DNA of 64,000 nucleotides from Coxiellaceae bacterium (GTDB lineage: Bacteria > Pseudomonadota > Gammaproteobacteria > Comchoanobacterales > Comchoanobacteraceae). This document shows, in pieces, positions 9,230 to 20,600 of this stretch (positions within the stretch are counted from its first letter, which is position 1; every line of letters starts with the position of its first letter). The position numbers were made by a program, and so were the translations under genes. Location of the stretch: NCBI GenBank assembly GCA_902601155.1, contig CACKMC010000001.1, positions 1 to 64,000 on the forward strand, given 5' to 3'. The notes under the pieces are model-generated. The model made no database searches and had not been told where the DNA came from. It worked only from the letters and a program-made list of their open reading frames with translations.

Positions 9230-9913
9230 ATGACTAATCAAGCACAAGACCCATCAGGCCCACAACAACGCGCACGACGTTTACATATTTTACGCGAAAT
9301 GACTGGCCTCTCACGTGACAAATTTCAACAACGTTATGGTATCGCAAGAGGTACCTTACAAAACTGGGAATCTGCTCGATTTGGTGGACTCACAGTGAAA
9401 GGCGCCAAAACCATTCTTATTGCGCTTCAAGCCGAAGGCATTCAAGCTGATCTTCAATGGCTTCTTCATGGCATTGGTCCTGCGCCCTGCATCACGCAAG
9501 CTTCTGGCATCACACAAACTGACCACCTTTCTGCACTACCTGATGCGTTCATTAAAACCATCGCAGAAGAGCTGCTGACATTTCGTCAACACCATTCGGA
9601 TGAAGTCATCGAATACGTGGTACCCGACAATAGTATGGAACCACAATTCTCTCGACTCCACTATGTGGCGGGAGTACGCCGCTATCGCGAGCAAATTGAT
9701 CAAACTGTGGGCCTCAATTGCATCGTACAAACCCGTGAATACGGCACCCTACTTCGCTACGTCAAACAAGGCGAAGAGATTGGTAACTATCATTTATACT
9801 GCCTTAACCAGCACGGCCAAGCTACACGGCCCTGTTTGTATAATGTACCACTGATTTCTTCTGCACCAGTTATTTGGCATCGACGCTACTTTGAGCCACA
9901 ACCAACGCACTAG
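9230..9913 (+). CDS. CI/LexA-like transcriptional regulator
   Basis: A 227-residue protein with an N-terminal helix-turn-helix (about residues 18–75; MTGLSRDKFQQRYGIARGTL, then NWE) and a C-terminal domain like peptidase S24. The S24 serine is recognisable (DNSMEP, Ser135). The position expected for the catalytic lysine reads GTLLRYVKQ, with Arg instead, so self-cleavage is doubtful. It probably binds DNA as a phage-repressor-like regulator. ATG 9230 follows AGGGAG by seven bases; an upstream in-frame GTG at 9191 lacks a site. The 3' end overlaps trmB by 44 bases on the opposite strand. No phage genes are nearby, so this looks like a chromosomal regulator. Confidence 0.75.
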   Translation: MTNQAQDPSGPQQRARRLHILREMTGLSRDKFQQRYGIARGTLQNWESARFGGLTVKGAKTILIALQAEGIQADLQWLLHGIGPAPCITQASGITQTDHLSALPDAFIKTIAEELLTFRQHHSDEVIEYVVPDNSMEPQFSRLHYVAGVRRYREQIDQTVGLNCIVQTREYGTLLRYVKQGEEIGNYHLYCLNQHGQATRPCLYNVPLISSAPVIWHRRYFEPQPTH

Positions 9914-10562
9914 TTCTCTGGTAATTTAATTCGTGAATCTGGTGCCCTAAGCGTTTACCACGTGCTTCGTACTTCGTTGTACTGCGTACATCTTGTTGGT
10001 TAAATGATGCGTCTCGATGAAAATAAGGGTTGTCGAAAACAGTGCGCATATGCTCTGCGTAAACGTCATCATCTGTCGCCAAACACACAACACCCCCCAC
10101 TTTGACGACACGCGCCAAATCACGCACTAAATCAGCCTGAACCAAGCGACGCTTTTGATGGCGCTTTTTAGGCCATGGATCCGGAAAAAAAATCGTCACA
10201 CGCGCTAAACACTGTGCAGGCAACGCTGCGATAAGCACATGCACATCACACTCCATTACTCGGACATTCGTCAACGCCCGTTTCGCGCACTGCAATAACA
10301 ACGCGGCAATACCCGGGCGATACACATCGACTGCCAAAAAATGATGGTGGGGCTCACGTGACGCCATGGCCACCACCTGCTCACCCATCCCAAAACCTAT
10401 CTCCAACACCAAAGGCGCCACCCTATCAAAACCAAAATAAGGCCCCACAATCTCTGCAGGCTCACGACACCATGTTGACTGATACTGCGCATAAGCTAAA
10501 CGCTGTGCCGAAGTCATTCGACCACTACGACGCATGTAACTACGCAAATAATTTGCTATCAC
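9870..10562 (-). CDS. trmB: tRNA (guanine-N7-)-methyltransferase
   Basis: Methylates G46 of tRNA using S-adenosylmethionine. The cofactor motif LEIGFGMGEQ, the family signature IFFPDPWPKKRHQKRRL and VGGVVCLATDD are present. The 230-residue length fits. The start is GTG at 10562, because LRSYMRRSGRMT aligns with the N-terminal RIRSFVRRQGRLT of E. coli TrmB and an internal ATG would delete it. The 3' ends of trmB and the regulator overlap convergently. Confidence 0.94.
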   Translation of the reverse strand: MIANYLRSYMRRSGRMTSAQRLAYAQYQSTWCREPAEIVGPYFGFDRVAPLVLEIGFGMGEQVVAMASREPHHHFLAVDVYRPGIAALLLQCAKRALTNVRVMECDVHVLIAALPAQCLARVTIFFPDPWPKKRHQKRRLVQADLVRDLARVVKVGGVVCLATDDDVYAEHMRTVFDNPYFHRDASFNQQDVRSTTKYEARGKRLGHQIHELNYQRTSALVVAQSSVDAK

Positions 10563-10644
10563 AGCCTATTCCTTACCCTTGTAAACGCTTGCATCCTAAC
10601 AAACATTAAGGCACACTACTAGGGCAAAGGACTGGAACACCGCC

Positions 10645-12432
10645 ATGCGACCGCTGAAAAAACGCATCATCCTCGGCTTGGCAAGCTTAATAAGCTTGTT
10701 GTTTCTTGCAGTCTCTCTTTTTTTCTGGTTATTTGAAGCCCCTAAATTTCAACGCGATTTCTTTCAGGTCATTGAAAAAAGTACAGGCTATCAAGCCCAT
10801 GCTTCTACCCCCATCACTTGGTCGCTGACACCATGGATTGGTATTGATCTGCATACCTTAATATTAACACCGCCTAAACCTTCACGCCCTAAAGTCACCA
10901 TTGACCACACGCATGTACTGATCTCTCCTTGGGCACTTCTCCAGGGCGACATTCTCCCGCATACACTCGAATTACGTGGTGTTCACATCATCTCTACACA
11001 ACGTATTCAACTCAAACATTTAGGCAGCTGGTTACACAAACACTTAAGAACATGGCCCAAATCATTACCCACGCTCAACATCAAAATCACCGAAGGCTCA
11101 CTGATGCATCAACAACACAGCTATCAAAACTGGTCATTACAAGCGCACAATCTCAGTGGCTCTCAACCCTTCACACTGACAAGCGTCATCAAACAACCTG
11201 ACTACACACTTAATGTCTCAGCACTCATCCATGGCGATACTGATACGCTGTATCTTGAAAATACCCGACTTGGATTAACTGACACACGAGGCACCAATGA
11301 ACGCATTTCAGGGGACCTACATTTTCATCCTAAAACATACCACATCACACTGAAGGATTTTGTGTATGATTCTGCGAGCTTACGCCTGCAAGGTGAACTG
11401 CAGTGCCAAGCACCACATTATATCTGTGAAGGCACCCTAAGCTTACCCGCTAGCAATCTGGCCAATTTTCTGAATACGCACCAAATCAACCCTGGCTTTT
11501 CCCATCAAGCCTTACAAAATATCGCCTTAAAACTGACACTCACCCCCCAAGCGATTCAGTGCACCGGCACGCTCGATCAGCAAAAAATGCAAGCACGCTA
11601 TCTCCGCCAAACCAAGCATCTTACGCTTGCCTTCGACACGCTCCATCTGCATCGCTATGGACCATTGTCTGCTTATCATCCCAACAGCGTCAACAAAAAG
11701 CTCCGTACCTTTCTGACAACCCATCATATTCCCATGCCTGAACGCATTAGCTTGACCGCAAATAATGCTTACTTTCGTGAAGCACATATGAAACAATTTA
11801 GCCTAAGCTTACACCGAACACCTAGCCTTTGGTTGGTCAACCCCATCACCGCGCAATGGCAAGGCGCTTCATGGCATGGAGAAGCCAGCTTGTCACGACA
11901 AGCACCCTATCACGCTCGTTTACAACTGGCCAGCGAACAGCTTAATATCACCCCCTTATTCCACAGTTTATCATGGCCTATACGCTTGGAAGCCAAACAA
12001 AGTCATGGCGTCTTTTCCTTTAAAACAGATCATATTTTCTCCCAACAATGGCAAGATAAACTCACAGGCCAGGCCAGTCTCATCATGACCCAAGGACTTG
12101 CGCATGGCCTCAACTGGCAACGCTGGACAAAAAAACCAGTCTCTCCTCCCAACGCACATAGCGCCCCCTTACCCTTTCAATCACTGACGACCACGCTGTC
12201 ACTTCAAGACCATCAAATCAGTACCGATCAGCTTCGCCTCGTCAGCAAACCACTGCAAGTGTCAGGCTCAGGCTTGATTGATCTGGTGGAAAAACAATTG
12301 AATGTCAGCTTAAATCTTAGATTAAACCAATCGATTCCTGCCAAAAAGACAGTCATCAAAATCTTTGGGCCTCTAAAAAAACCGACTGTTTTAGCACAAC
12401 ATCATCAACCTAAGTCTTCGATTGACACCTAG
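10645..12432 (+). CDS. asmA: AsmA-family envelope protein
   Basis: A 595-residue protein with one N-terminal membrane helix (about residues 9–30) and a long beta-rich periplasmic part. The start resembles AsmA: after the helix, DFFQVIEKSTGYQ and ITWSLTPWIGIDL, which reads as the family's first repeat. The C-terminus has the AsmA-2 like stretch LVSKPLQVSGSGLIDLVEKQ. AsmA-like proteins act in outer-membrane and lipid homeostasis as bridge-like proteins. It lies directly before mutY, a common order in related genera. The exact subfamily (AsmA, YhjG, TamB-like) is not certain. Confidence 0.85.
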   Translation: MRPLKKRIILGLASLISLLFLAVSLFFWLFEAPKFQRDFFQVIEKSTGYQAHASTPITWSLTPWIGIDLHTLILTPPKPSRPKVTIDHTHVLISPWALLQGDILPHTLELRGVHIISTQRIQLKHLGSWLHKHLRTWPKSLPTLNIKITEGSLMHQQHSYQNWSLQAHNLSGSQPFTLTSVIKQPDYTLNVSALIHGDTDTLYLENTRLGLTDTRGTNERISGDLHFHPKTYHITLKDFVYDSASLRLQGELQCQAPHYICEGTLSLPASNLANFLNTHQINPGFSHQALQNIALKLTLTPQAIQCTGTLDQQKMQARYLRQTKHLTLAFDTLHLHRYGPLSAYHPNSVNKKLRTFLTTHHIPMPERISLTANNAYFREAHMKQFSLSLHRTPSLWLVNPITAQWQGASWHGEASLSRQAPYHARLQLASEQLNITPLFHSLSWPIRLEAKQSHGVFSFKTDHIFSQQWQDKLTGQASLIMTQGLAHGLNWQRWTKKPVSPPNAHSAPLPFQSLTTTLSLQDHQISTDQLRLVSKPLQVSGSGLIDLVEKQLNVSLNLRLNQSIPAKKTVIKIFGPLKKPTVLAQHHQPKSSIDT

Positions 12433-12433
12433 C

Positions 12434-13456
12434 ATGACAGCACCCATTGCACCCGCTCTACTCTCGTGGTTCAAGCAACACGGTCGACATCATCTTGCTT
12501 GGCAACGCTCCCCTGCAAATCCCTACTATGTGTGGTTATCTGAAATCATGCTTCAACAAACACAAGTGACGACTGTCAGTGCTTATTTTGAGCGGTTTAT
12601 TCGAGCTTTTCCTAGTATAGAAGCCCTTGCTCATGGGACTGAAGAAGAGGTGATGGCACAATGGGCTGGCCTAGGCTACTACCGTCGTGCACGCTACCTT
12701 CACCAAACCGCTAAAATCATCGTACAAGATCATCAGGGACAATTACCCCAAGACATTGAAGTCCTTCAAAGCCTCCCTGGCATTGGCCCTTCCACCGCGG
12801 GCGCCATCGCATCCCAAGCCTATCATCTCCCTACCCCTATTCTAGATGGCAATGTTAAACGCGTGCTGACACGCTTGACTGCCATGGAAGGTTATCCTGA
12901 AGATGGTCCCATCAAAAAAAAATTATGGCAGCTGGCTAAACAATGGATGCCTCTCACACACTGTGCAGATTATACTCAAGCTATCATGGATCTTGGCGCC
13001 ACAGTTTGTACACGCCATCAACCTCTATGTCATGAATGCCCACTACAAAACCGATGCCAAGCTTATCAACAACAGCGTGTCTCTGAGTTTCCATTCAAAA
13101 AACCAAGAAAAAAAAATCCCGTGCGTCATAGTACATTATTACTTGCCTATACTAAAGACCATGTGTATTTAATCAAACGACCACGCCTTGGAATCTGGGG
13201 GGATCTATGGGCATGCCCAGAATTACCTAGCTCAACATATGGCCCACGCCTTCCTCAACATATCATCACCCCCCTCCCCGTATGCATTCATCCCCTAACC
13301 CATCTCACCTGGCATATTCATCCTTTGACACTGAAGTTTGAGTCATGCTGCCCACTGGGTTTTGCCTGGGGACAGTGGCACCCCATTCAAGCGCTGCCTC
13401 CTTTACCTCGTCCCCTCACTAAGATGATCGATGCGCTTAAGGACCTGGTGTGCTAG
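12434..13456 (+). CDS. mutY: A/G-specific adenine DNA glycosylase
   Basis: Removes adenine mispaired with 8-oxoguanine. The 340-residue protein has the catalytic Glu in SEIMLQQTQV, the helix-hairpin-helix LPGIGPSTAGAIA, the catalytic Asp in ILDGNVKRVL and four iron–sulfur cysteines (C-X6-C-X2-C-X5-C in VCTRHQPLCHECPLQNRC). A C-terminal NUDIX-like domain for 8-oxoG recognition follows (KDHVYLIKRPRLGIWGDLW). ATG 12434 lies just after the asmA stop (12430–12432); a TTG at 12422 is less likely. Its 3' end overlaps the giant minus-strand gene by 20 bases. In many relatives yggX follows directly; here 7.3 kb intervenes. Confidence 0.95.
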   Translation: MTAPIAPALLSWFKQHGRHHLAWQRSPANPYYVWLSEIMLQQTQVTTVSAYFERFIRAFPSIEALAHGTEEEVMAQWAGLGYYRRARYLHQTAKIIVQDHQGQLPQDIEVLQSLPGIGPSTAGAIASQAYHLPTPILDGNVKRVLTRLTAMEGYPEDGPIKKKLWQLAKQWMPLTHCADYTQAIMDLGATVCTRHQPLCHECPLQNRCQAYQQQRVSEFPFKKPRKKNPVRHSTLLLAYTKDHVYLIKRPRLGIWGDLWACPELPSSTYGPRLPQHIITPLPVCIHPLTHLTWHIHPLTLKFESCCPLGFAWGQWHPIQALPPLPRPLTKMIDALKDLVC

Positions 13457-16400
13457 GACTGTTGTGCTCAGCATCAGCATATGCATCATCTTGGTCAGAA
13501 CCGTGATCCATATGTGGGTCAGGCATATGGGATGCATCTGATCTACCCAATACCTCTGAGCTCTTGAATGAGTCTGATCGGGCGTTCGCTTTTAGGCCAT
13601 TGGGTTCCGTTTTCTCACTATTTAGTACGGTATTGTTAAGCATTTCACCCATCAGCCCCTCTACTTCTTGCTTGTCGAAAGCGACATCCGGACCTGCGTT
13701 CATATTTTCTAATTGTGCTTGGTGGTTATCTAAAACAACTTCTTTCGCTGCATTTTTAAGTTTTAAGTGGTTGATTAATTCACCTACTTTTTCTTTCACC
13801 AGCTCCCTATCAGCAGAATTTGTTGGATCCAAATCACCGATCGACTGAGCTTGTGTACTCTGATCGTTTTCAACCCAATCATCCGTTAACAATCCAAGAG
13901 ATTGCAAGATATCTATCTGTTCATTGAAGCGTTTACTAGCATCAGGAGAACCAGAATTTACTTGACGATTTAGCTTTGCTATCACAGCTTGATTCTCAGA
14001 TATTTCATTCTGAAGAGTGCTAATATCCTCCTTTAAATCAAAAATTGCGCCTTCTCTGTCAACTTGTGGGGTGCTTACTTTCTCTTCATCAAAAGAATCT
14101 TCTGATAACATCGTAGAGTCAAAAGATGGAGGAGAATCCCCATCATCGCTCATATTTGGTAAGTCTTCGTCCGGATCTGCTAATGCTTGCTTAAAGCTTT
14201 CACTTCTAGCAACCATTTTTTCCTTCATTTCCGCTACTTTAACGTCAACAAGTGCTTTGTGCGTAGGGTTTGTAAAGTCTAATTTTCCCACGTTGACACC
14301 ATCCAACCACCCTCTGTCACGTAATAACACTTCTCGGTTATAAAATTTTTCTTCTTCTGAACTACCCTCCTCTAATCGTTTCAGGGTCATCTCTATTTTT
14401 CTTAGCCCATTTTCGATAGATGTGATCTCGTCAGAATGATGTTGTGCTACCGCTGCTTCTAGTTCGCTTAATTCCGCTTGCAAACCCTCGTTTGCACCCT
14501 GTAAATTTGCGATTAATAGACCTACTTTTTCTTGCACCACATCTACATGCTCTTCATTTTTTGGATCTAAGTCATTGATCGATCTAACCCCTGCATCACG
14601 TAGAGGATCACCATATTGAACGGGGGAATTAAACACGTTATATGATCTCAAAATGTCTATTTTCGCACGAAAATGTTCTCCAGGATTCATTCCTCCTGCG
14701 CTTGTTAGCTCTTCTATTACATCCTCGTTAACACCTATGTTATCACGCAACCGAAGCATATTCGCTTCTGATGAATCAGGATAATGTGCGCCATTAGACA
14801 CACCTAAGCCAGAGAATCCCCCCTCTTGACCAAATATTGAATTCCTTTCTAAACTAGGCTTAAATAGTGCACCCTCATCAAAAGAGTAGGATCTGACGCT
14901 TTCTGGTCCTGCATGGCTTTTAGACTCCCCAAGTGGTGGGTTCACATTTCCTAGGGGTCCTGATGCCAGCATAGGATGAGGACCCACTTCCCCTTCACCA
15001 AAAGGGTAGGGGCTGACACCCGCTAGGGATACAGGTGGCACGACGTTTGGTCCCCCATTAGTGTAAGGCAGATATCCATCCTCTGGTCGTGGGGATGCAG
15101 GAAACTGTACGCGGCCTCCCTTTGACCTAAGCCTGAGCGTTTCCTTACCTTTGATTTTTGAGCCAACCCACTTCGGTGATTTTACTTTACCAAATAATGC
15201 TTTCTCAGTATTCCTTATTTGTATCTCAGCCACTGTACGTAAGTCTGCTACGTTTTGTTTATCATCTGAAGCCTGAAACATATCTTGAGATGACCCATCT
15301 CCAAGATCAACCATAATCCGTTGCATCTCTCCTTTCAGTGCTTGGTGCATGCCTGGATTTATATTCTGATTACCATCCTTCAAATATGTGTCATAAAATT
15401 TTTCATGATCTGGCGCCATGGTAATCAAATTAAGGGTCAAATCTCGACATACTTCTGCAGCCTTTTCCTGAACCTGTTGATTAGAATACCCTTTAATCTC
15501 CGACTCCCCTGTATACTGAATAAGTAATGCCTTTTGCTTATCAAAAAGTGCTTGTCCAGTCAACGGCTGACCCTTTTCATCCATACCCATTAAATCTTCA
15601 AGCAACATCAACTGCTCATTGGCATCTTCTGCCATTTGTTTTTGCACTTCACTGTCTTCAAGACCCAAGGCACGCTGGGCATCCTTATGCATTAAAACAC
15701 CAAGGGGTGGAATGACTTTACCTAAACCACCTGTGATCACTTTAGCAATACCAAAGAAAGTTTTTTGAACCTTGGGCGGGCCACCCTTGTCACTGATGCT
15801 CTTACTGTTGGATTTGGCCCCCATAAACCCTTTACCCTGATTGATAAAAAGCTCAGGCTGTTTGAAACGCAATACATTCATGCCGTTACGTTGTGCAGGC
15901 TCTAAGTTATCTGCTTTACGAAACAAACTACGGTTGCTGATACCTCGTTTCTGTATGGCTTTTTGAAGTATTTTTCGTGTTTTCAAATCAACTTTGTCTA
16001 AAGGCGTTTTACGCAATGTACTCAACGATTGGTTTTTCACCCATAAGTTAAGTAACTTATGCTGACTCATCGGCCTGTTTTTGCCCCAATCTTTAAATTT
16101 TGACCATAGCTTACCAAGACCCTTTGTCTCCTTGGTCTCTGATGAGGTCTTATTTGATTTCTGACATAACGCCTGAAGCAGCAATAATTCTTCTCCGATC
16201 ATTTCTTTTGTTTTATTGGGTAAACCGCCCCCCTGTTTTTTTGACACATCCCATTGTACCTTCGCCAAAACATTTAAATAATTTGAAGTGCCGGAAGGGC
16301 CATGTTCTAATCTCTTGCCTTCTTTATTTTTAAACACAACAGGTGGTGCACCAGCTGCATAGAGCGTTTCTTGCATGCCTAAAACAACACGGGTTGGCTT

Positions 16401-17519
16401 CCCCCCCTGAATACGAATCACAGCAGGCTTAACCAAAGCAGCGTTTTTGGGATCTTTTAGAAATTTCGTCGCAACATCTACACCATTATCATGCTGATTG
16501 CCCGTCACTGTATAAGAACCATCCGCATTCTTTTTCACATCTTGATCATTCGTAAGATTTGAAGATTCCTTTTTGACCGCTAGACGCCTATCCAGTAATG
16601 ATTTTTGTGCTTTAAGCATAGGACGTTTTTTGCTAAAAAATTCATTAGTAATATCCTGATAGCGTTGACTGAATCCCGAAGATAACACTGGACTTGTTGT
16701 CCCTAATTTATCATTCACTTCGCCTAAAGATTTTGTCTTAGTTAATTCCATCATAGCCTGCAACACTGCCGCATGCGTAGCATGGGATTTAGAAAAGTTT
16801 GGATATTGACTCATAGATTGATCATATTGAGTCTTTGCCGCCCCCGTCAATTGACTAGGGTCTGTCTCCAAGGCTATCACACGATCATAAATTTGCATGG
16901 CCAATTGATTAGGAGACGCCTCACGAAATGCACGTGCTACCCCTTTCTCAGCAGACAGTACCACACCCTCACTTTTAATGGTGTCTGCATGCGATTTTAC
17001 GCCTGTACTTTCATTATAATCTTTTATGTCATTTTTGCTCTCTTTGAGAAATGTTTTAACCTTATCAGAAAAATCTTTGGCATTATCTTTTAAGGTCTTA
17101 GCATCTGTTGTACCATTCGTGGATATCGTCGTAATTTCTCCCAGTTCCGGTGTAACAAAATTTAACTCGTCTTGAAAATACTGGCCATCTGCCCCATGTA
17201 TCCCTTGAAGTATCAATAAATTTTGGTATAGTTTTTCATCTTCTTTCTTATATGCAGATGAATTTTGCCATTTGCGGAAGGCAGTACTCACAGATAGCGG
17301 ACAATCTGCTAAATTATCTTTTGCATTGACGTCAAATGGCTCAGGGGTTTTTTTACCTTCATTATATTTTCCCATAAGTTCTAACATTTTTGATTGGTCT
17401 CGCATATCCATATACTCTTTATAAACCTCACCCGCCTTACCCTCGAGGGACGGCCGTGTCCCCATCGCGCCCCCTATGAATCCAAAGCTCTCAGCTGCCT
17501 GTGTATATGCAAATGGCAT
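13437..17519 (-). CDS. Giant coiled-coil repeat protein, unknown function
   Basis: Not recognised. The 1360-residue protein is hydrophilic, Lys/Glu/Asp/Ser-rich, without signal peptide or convincing membrane helix. Residues 1–700 look alpha-helical and globular. A Pro/Gly-rich linker spans about 800–910. The C-terminal third has three degenerate modules at about 950, 1060 and 1196: a coiled coil, a segment like RFNEQIDILQSLGLL, then IGDLDPTNSADRELVKEKVG. A shared ARS(E/D)SFK motif follows the second and third. The start is ATG 17519, seven bases after AAGGAG; longer in-frame starts lie upstream of that site. It occupies the space between mutY and yggX. Size, composition and repeats resemble secreted effectors or surface proteins of intracellular bacteria, but this is inference. 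Confidence 0.8.
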   Translation of the reverse strand: MPFAYTQAAESFGFIGGAMGTRPSLEGKAGEVYKEYMDMRDQSKMLELMGKYNEGKKTPEPFDVNAKDNLADCPLSVSTAFRKWQNSSAYKKEDEKLYQNLLILQGIHGADGQYFQDELNFVTPELGEITTISTNGTTDAKTLKDNAKDFSDKVKTFLKESKNDIKDYNESTGVKSHADTIKSEGVVLSAEKGVARAFREASPNQLAMQIYDRVIALETDPSQLTGAAKTQYDQSMSQYPNFSKSHATHAAVLQAMMELTKTKSLGEVNDKLGTTSPVLSSGFSQRYQDITNEFFSKKRPMLKAQKSLLDRRLAVKKESSNLTNDQDVKKNADGSYTVTGNQHDNGVDVATKFLKDPKNAALVKPAVIRIQGGKPTRVVLGMQETLYAAGAPPVVFKNKEGKRLEHGPSGTSNYLNVLAKVQWDVSKKQGGGLPNKTKEMIGEELLLLQALCQKSNKTSSETKETKGLGKLWSKFKDWGKNRPMSQHKLLNLWVKNQSLSTLRKTPLDKVDLKTRKILQKAIQKRGISNRSLFRKADNLEPAQRNGMNVLRFKQPELFINQGKGFMGAKSNSKSISDKGGPPKVQKTFFGIAKVITGGLGKVIPPLGVLMHKDAQRALGLEDSEVQKQMAEDANEQLMLLEDLMGMDEKGQPLTGQALFDKQKALLIQYTGESEIKGYSNQQVQEKAAEVCRDLTLNLITMAPDHEKFYDTYLKDGNQNINPGMHQALKGEMQRIMVDLGDGSSQDMFQASDDKQNVADLRTVAEIQIRNTEKALFGKVKSPKWVGSKIKGKETLRLRSKGGRVQFPASPRPEDGYLPYTNGGPNVVPPVSLAGVSPYPFGEGEVGPHPMLASGPLGNVNPPLGESKSHAGPESVRSYSFDEGALFKPSLERNSIFGQEGGFSGLGVSNGAHYPDSSEANMLRLRDNIGVNEDVIEELTSAGGMNPGEHFRAKIDILRSYNVFNSPVQYGDPLRDAGVRSINDLDPKNEEHVDVVQEKVGLLIANLQGANEGLQAELSELEAAVAQHHSDEITSIENGLRKIEMTLKRLEEGSSEEEKFYNREVLLRDRGWLDGVNVGKLDFTNPTHKALVDVKVAEMKEKMVARSESFKQALADPDEDLPNMSDDGDSPPSFDSTMLSEDSFDEEKVSTPQVDREGAIFDLKEDISTLQNEISENQAVIAKLNRQVNSGSPDASKRFNEQIDILQSLGLLTDDWVENDQSTQAQSIGDLDPTNSADRELVKEKVGELINHLKLKNAAKEVVLDNHQAQLENMNAGPDVAFDKQEVEGLMGEMLNNTVLNSEKTEPNGLKANARSDSFKSSEVLGRSDASHMPDPHMDHGSDQDDAYADAEHNSPSTPGP

Positions 17520-17592
17520 CGGTTTTCTCCTTAAACTGGTCAAAACATTGAGATGTTATAGTACAATTTTTAGGAAAAAGGGCTTATACTGG

Positions 17593-17598
17593 TATAAT
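17593..17598 (+). promoter_or_regulatory. -10 box of the 1049-residue protein gene
   Basis: TATAAT lies 33 bases before ATG 17631. The -35 region (TTAGGA, 17-base spacing) is poor. The interval 17520–17630 is the only divergent promoter space for both giant genes. Confidence 0.45.
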
Positions 17599-17630
17599 CA
17601 CTCAATATTTTCGATGACAGGAGTCTCTCT

Positions 17631-20600
17631 ATGCAAGCTTTGATGCAATGGACCACTACCGTTTGTCAGCCTCCTTACACACGCACCAATCATGCAAACT
17701 TAGTTCAGCACATGAAAACACTGTGTGCACTCGATGACCCTAAAACTATCCGCAAAGAAAAAGAGAGATTATTTCAAAGCTTTACTAAGCTTAATAATAC
17801 ATGTCAAACAAACATCAACCGATTCTACCAGATTGGATTGGATATCGAATCTGAAAAATCATATCTGTTTAATATAAAAAAATCCTGGTTTAAATCATGG
17901 CAAGACTCTTTTCTTCTATCATACCAAAAAAATCTCTACCATAAAATGCACTTTATCAAAGACCGTCTATTTCAATCTCACCCCATGGATGAACAATGTG
18001 TGATCATACTATTAGCCATGTTTAAAACGCTTTCTATGCATCTGCATGAAGATATGGACGAGATGTTGCATTTGCCGCTCGTACACTATGCTGACACCAA
18101 TCCCTTGTCCCCTGAACATACGCTTCTGTGTTTACTCGTACAAACGATTGATATCATGACATGTCTTTTAACAACGGGGCATTTTGACCTGGCCAAGTAT
18201 ACCGACAAGGGCGATATAGATAAAAAAATAGCGCAAATGTTTCCTAACGTGCGTTCTTTTGGTGTGCCCCACTACCTTAATGGTGTTTATAGACACTTAA
18301 CTTTGAAACTCAGAGGCATCTACATGGCTTGGCATTCTCTTGGTCGTCATCCACATCGATTGACCCAAACACTTACCCTTATCACACAAGCTACCCGCTT
18401 CACTTGGCATCAGTTTCGTCCACAAATGTGTGCGGACCTACTGATCACTTCACTCAAGGCACGCGATACACAGCCTGGTGTATTTTGGAGTCGATGGACC
18501 AGCTGGTATGCTGCCTGTATCGGCCTACAAACCTTTCGAAAAAAGAAAGCACTATACGGTTATCACACTGCCTATCCCCTCATCCCATTTCATGAGATGC
18601 ATCATCCAGATACGATTCCTTTAACTTATCTCATAGAAGCATTTGTACATTACCAAGTATTAAAACAAATGATTCCTCAGTTTATTAAAATCGTACAAAC
18701 ACCAGATGGCGAAAGACCACCATCGGTCGTCGGTGTGGATGACAGCCTCACTGGCTTGCTGACATCATTACAAACACAGATAGCAGAACTTGGACCTGCA
18801 TGGCAAGATTATTTACTTCATGCCTTTGAACGCGGGGCTGCTTCCGTGGTCTGTCAAGCACTGCCTGTTCATCTGTATCGTCCCATATTACCCACCACGC
18901 CGTTGAAACCAGAAGATGATCGAAAAATACGTGATTTTATCTACCGCCATCCATCTAATCAAAAGGAAATTCAAAACCTGACAACCTGGGCGCTTGGTAA
19001 ACGAGAGTCATACCATGAACATTTTGTCTCTTGGCCTCATTTAGCGCAACTTTCTGAGCGCATACAACCATCACCTAGCCCCATCAAAATCACACCAATA
19101 CTCTCTGCCGAAAGCATCATGGCAAAAAGCTGGACGCCCCTACAAGCGACTCAGCATCTTTATGAACTGCTGAAACGATCAAGATATGATAGCTTACCTC
19201 ATCATGCTATCAAAGCATGGATTCAACAAGGTGCTAAAGTCAATGAGTCTGCTTATCCCTCATGGTCTATGGTTGCCTATCTCGACCAAAAAAACCAACA
19301 GGATCTTCTGATTACTTTACTCAGCGCAATCGATGTCACCCAAGCGCAAATTCTTCACTTTTTTCAATTTATCAAAAAAACAAAACGTGATGATTGGATT
19401 ATCAATGTCTTGCGATGTCATCCACTTGTCTTTGACCCTTGTCACCGTGAGGATCACTGGCAAGCATTCATGAAGCACCTCGATCAGGACCCCCGTCAAA
19501 AGTTAAGTGACCATGAAAAAAGGTTTATCGAGGCAAGAAAAGCACACTTGGAAAAATTACGTCATATCACGCAAACGTTAAACATGACAACGGTATCTAA
19601 AACTGAACCATCTCCTGCTACGCCTCCCCGCTTTAAAGAAAACACTGCGCAATTATATCACTATATCAACACGACCCAATACGATGCGGACATCGACCCA
19701 CGGGTCAAACAATGGGTGCGTCAAGGCGTTTATATTCATGATCCACACTGTCCCATCTGGACAAGTGTCCAAACCATATCACACCCACTCAGACAACAAT
19801 ACCTTAAAGCATACCTTATTGGCGCAAAAGACATCACTTACCCACAACAGAGCGAAATTTTAATAGGCACAGTCCAAATCATCGCAGAAGAACAAGAGCA
19901 TTTTGAACTAAGTAGTAGACGTCTCAAACAACTCTTATCCTACGAAGGCCTACACTTTAATCTTTTTCGTGAAGATCAATGGCAAGACTTTATACAACAA
20001 GTACAAAAGGCAGGTGCAAGTTTTAAAGGTTTCTCCAGCAGAAAGGATGGCACTTTCAAAGCACTGGAAACCATTCGTCAAACCATATGGCAAGAAAGGC
20101 AAGCAGCTTCGGTGGTGGTGAAGACGCCTACTATTCAGCCACGACATGGTAGCGATCATCCCCAAAATACTCATCCACCCGTCAAGGTCAGCCGACCTGC
20201 CACACTTCCTTACTCTCCACCGCCCCCTGTGTCATCTACGCGATTTCACGCTGCGAGAAGACCCGCTACTTTACAACCCATCACTGACAACCCCACCCAA
20301 AAACTATATACTTATCTATCAGAACCTCACGATGAGCAGCAGGATGAAATCTACATCCCACCATGGATCAGGGCTGGGGCACAGATTAATCACACCCACC
20401 ACCATTGTTGGGCATCGCTTGGCAACATAGTCGACCCTCGTCGTCGCACCCATTTAAAAGAACAATTGGTCTTTGCAGTCGATAGTCAACAAGATCAAAT
20501 CATTGAAGTATTAAGCTTTCTTGCACAGCGCATCCAGCGAGCACCTGCCCATGATAGACGACAAGGCCAACGCCGTTTATTATTTTCACGCCTTCTATTC

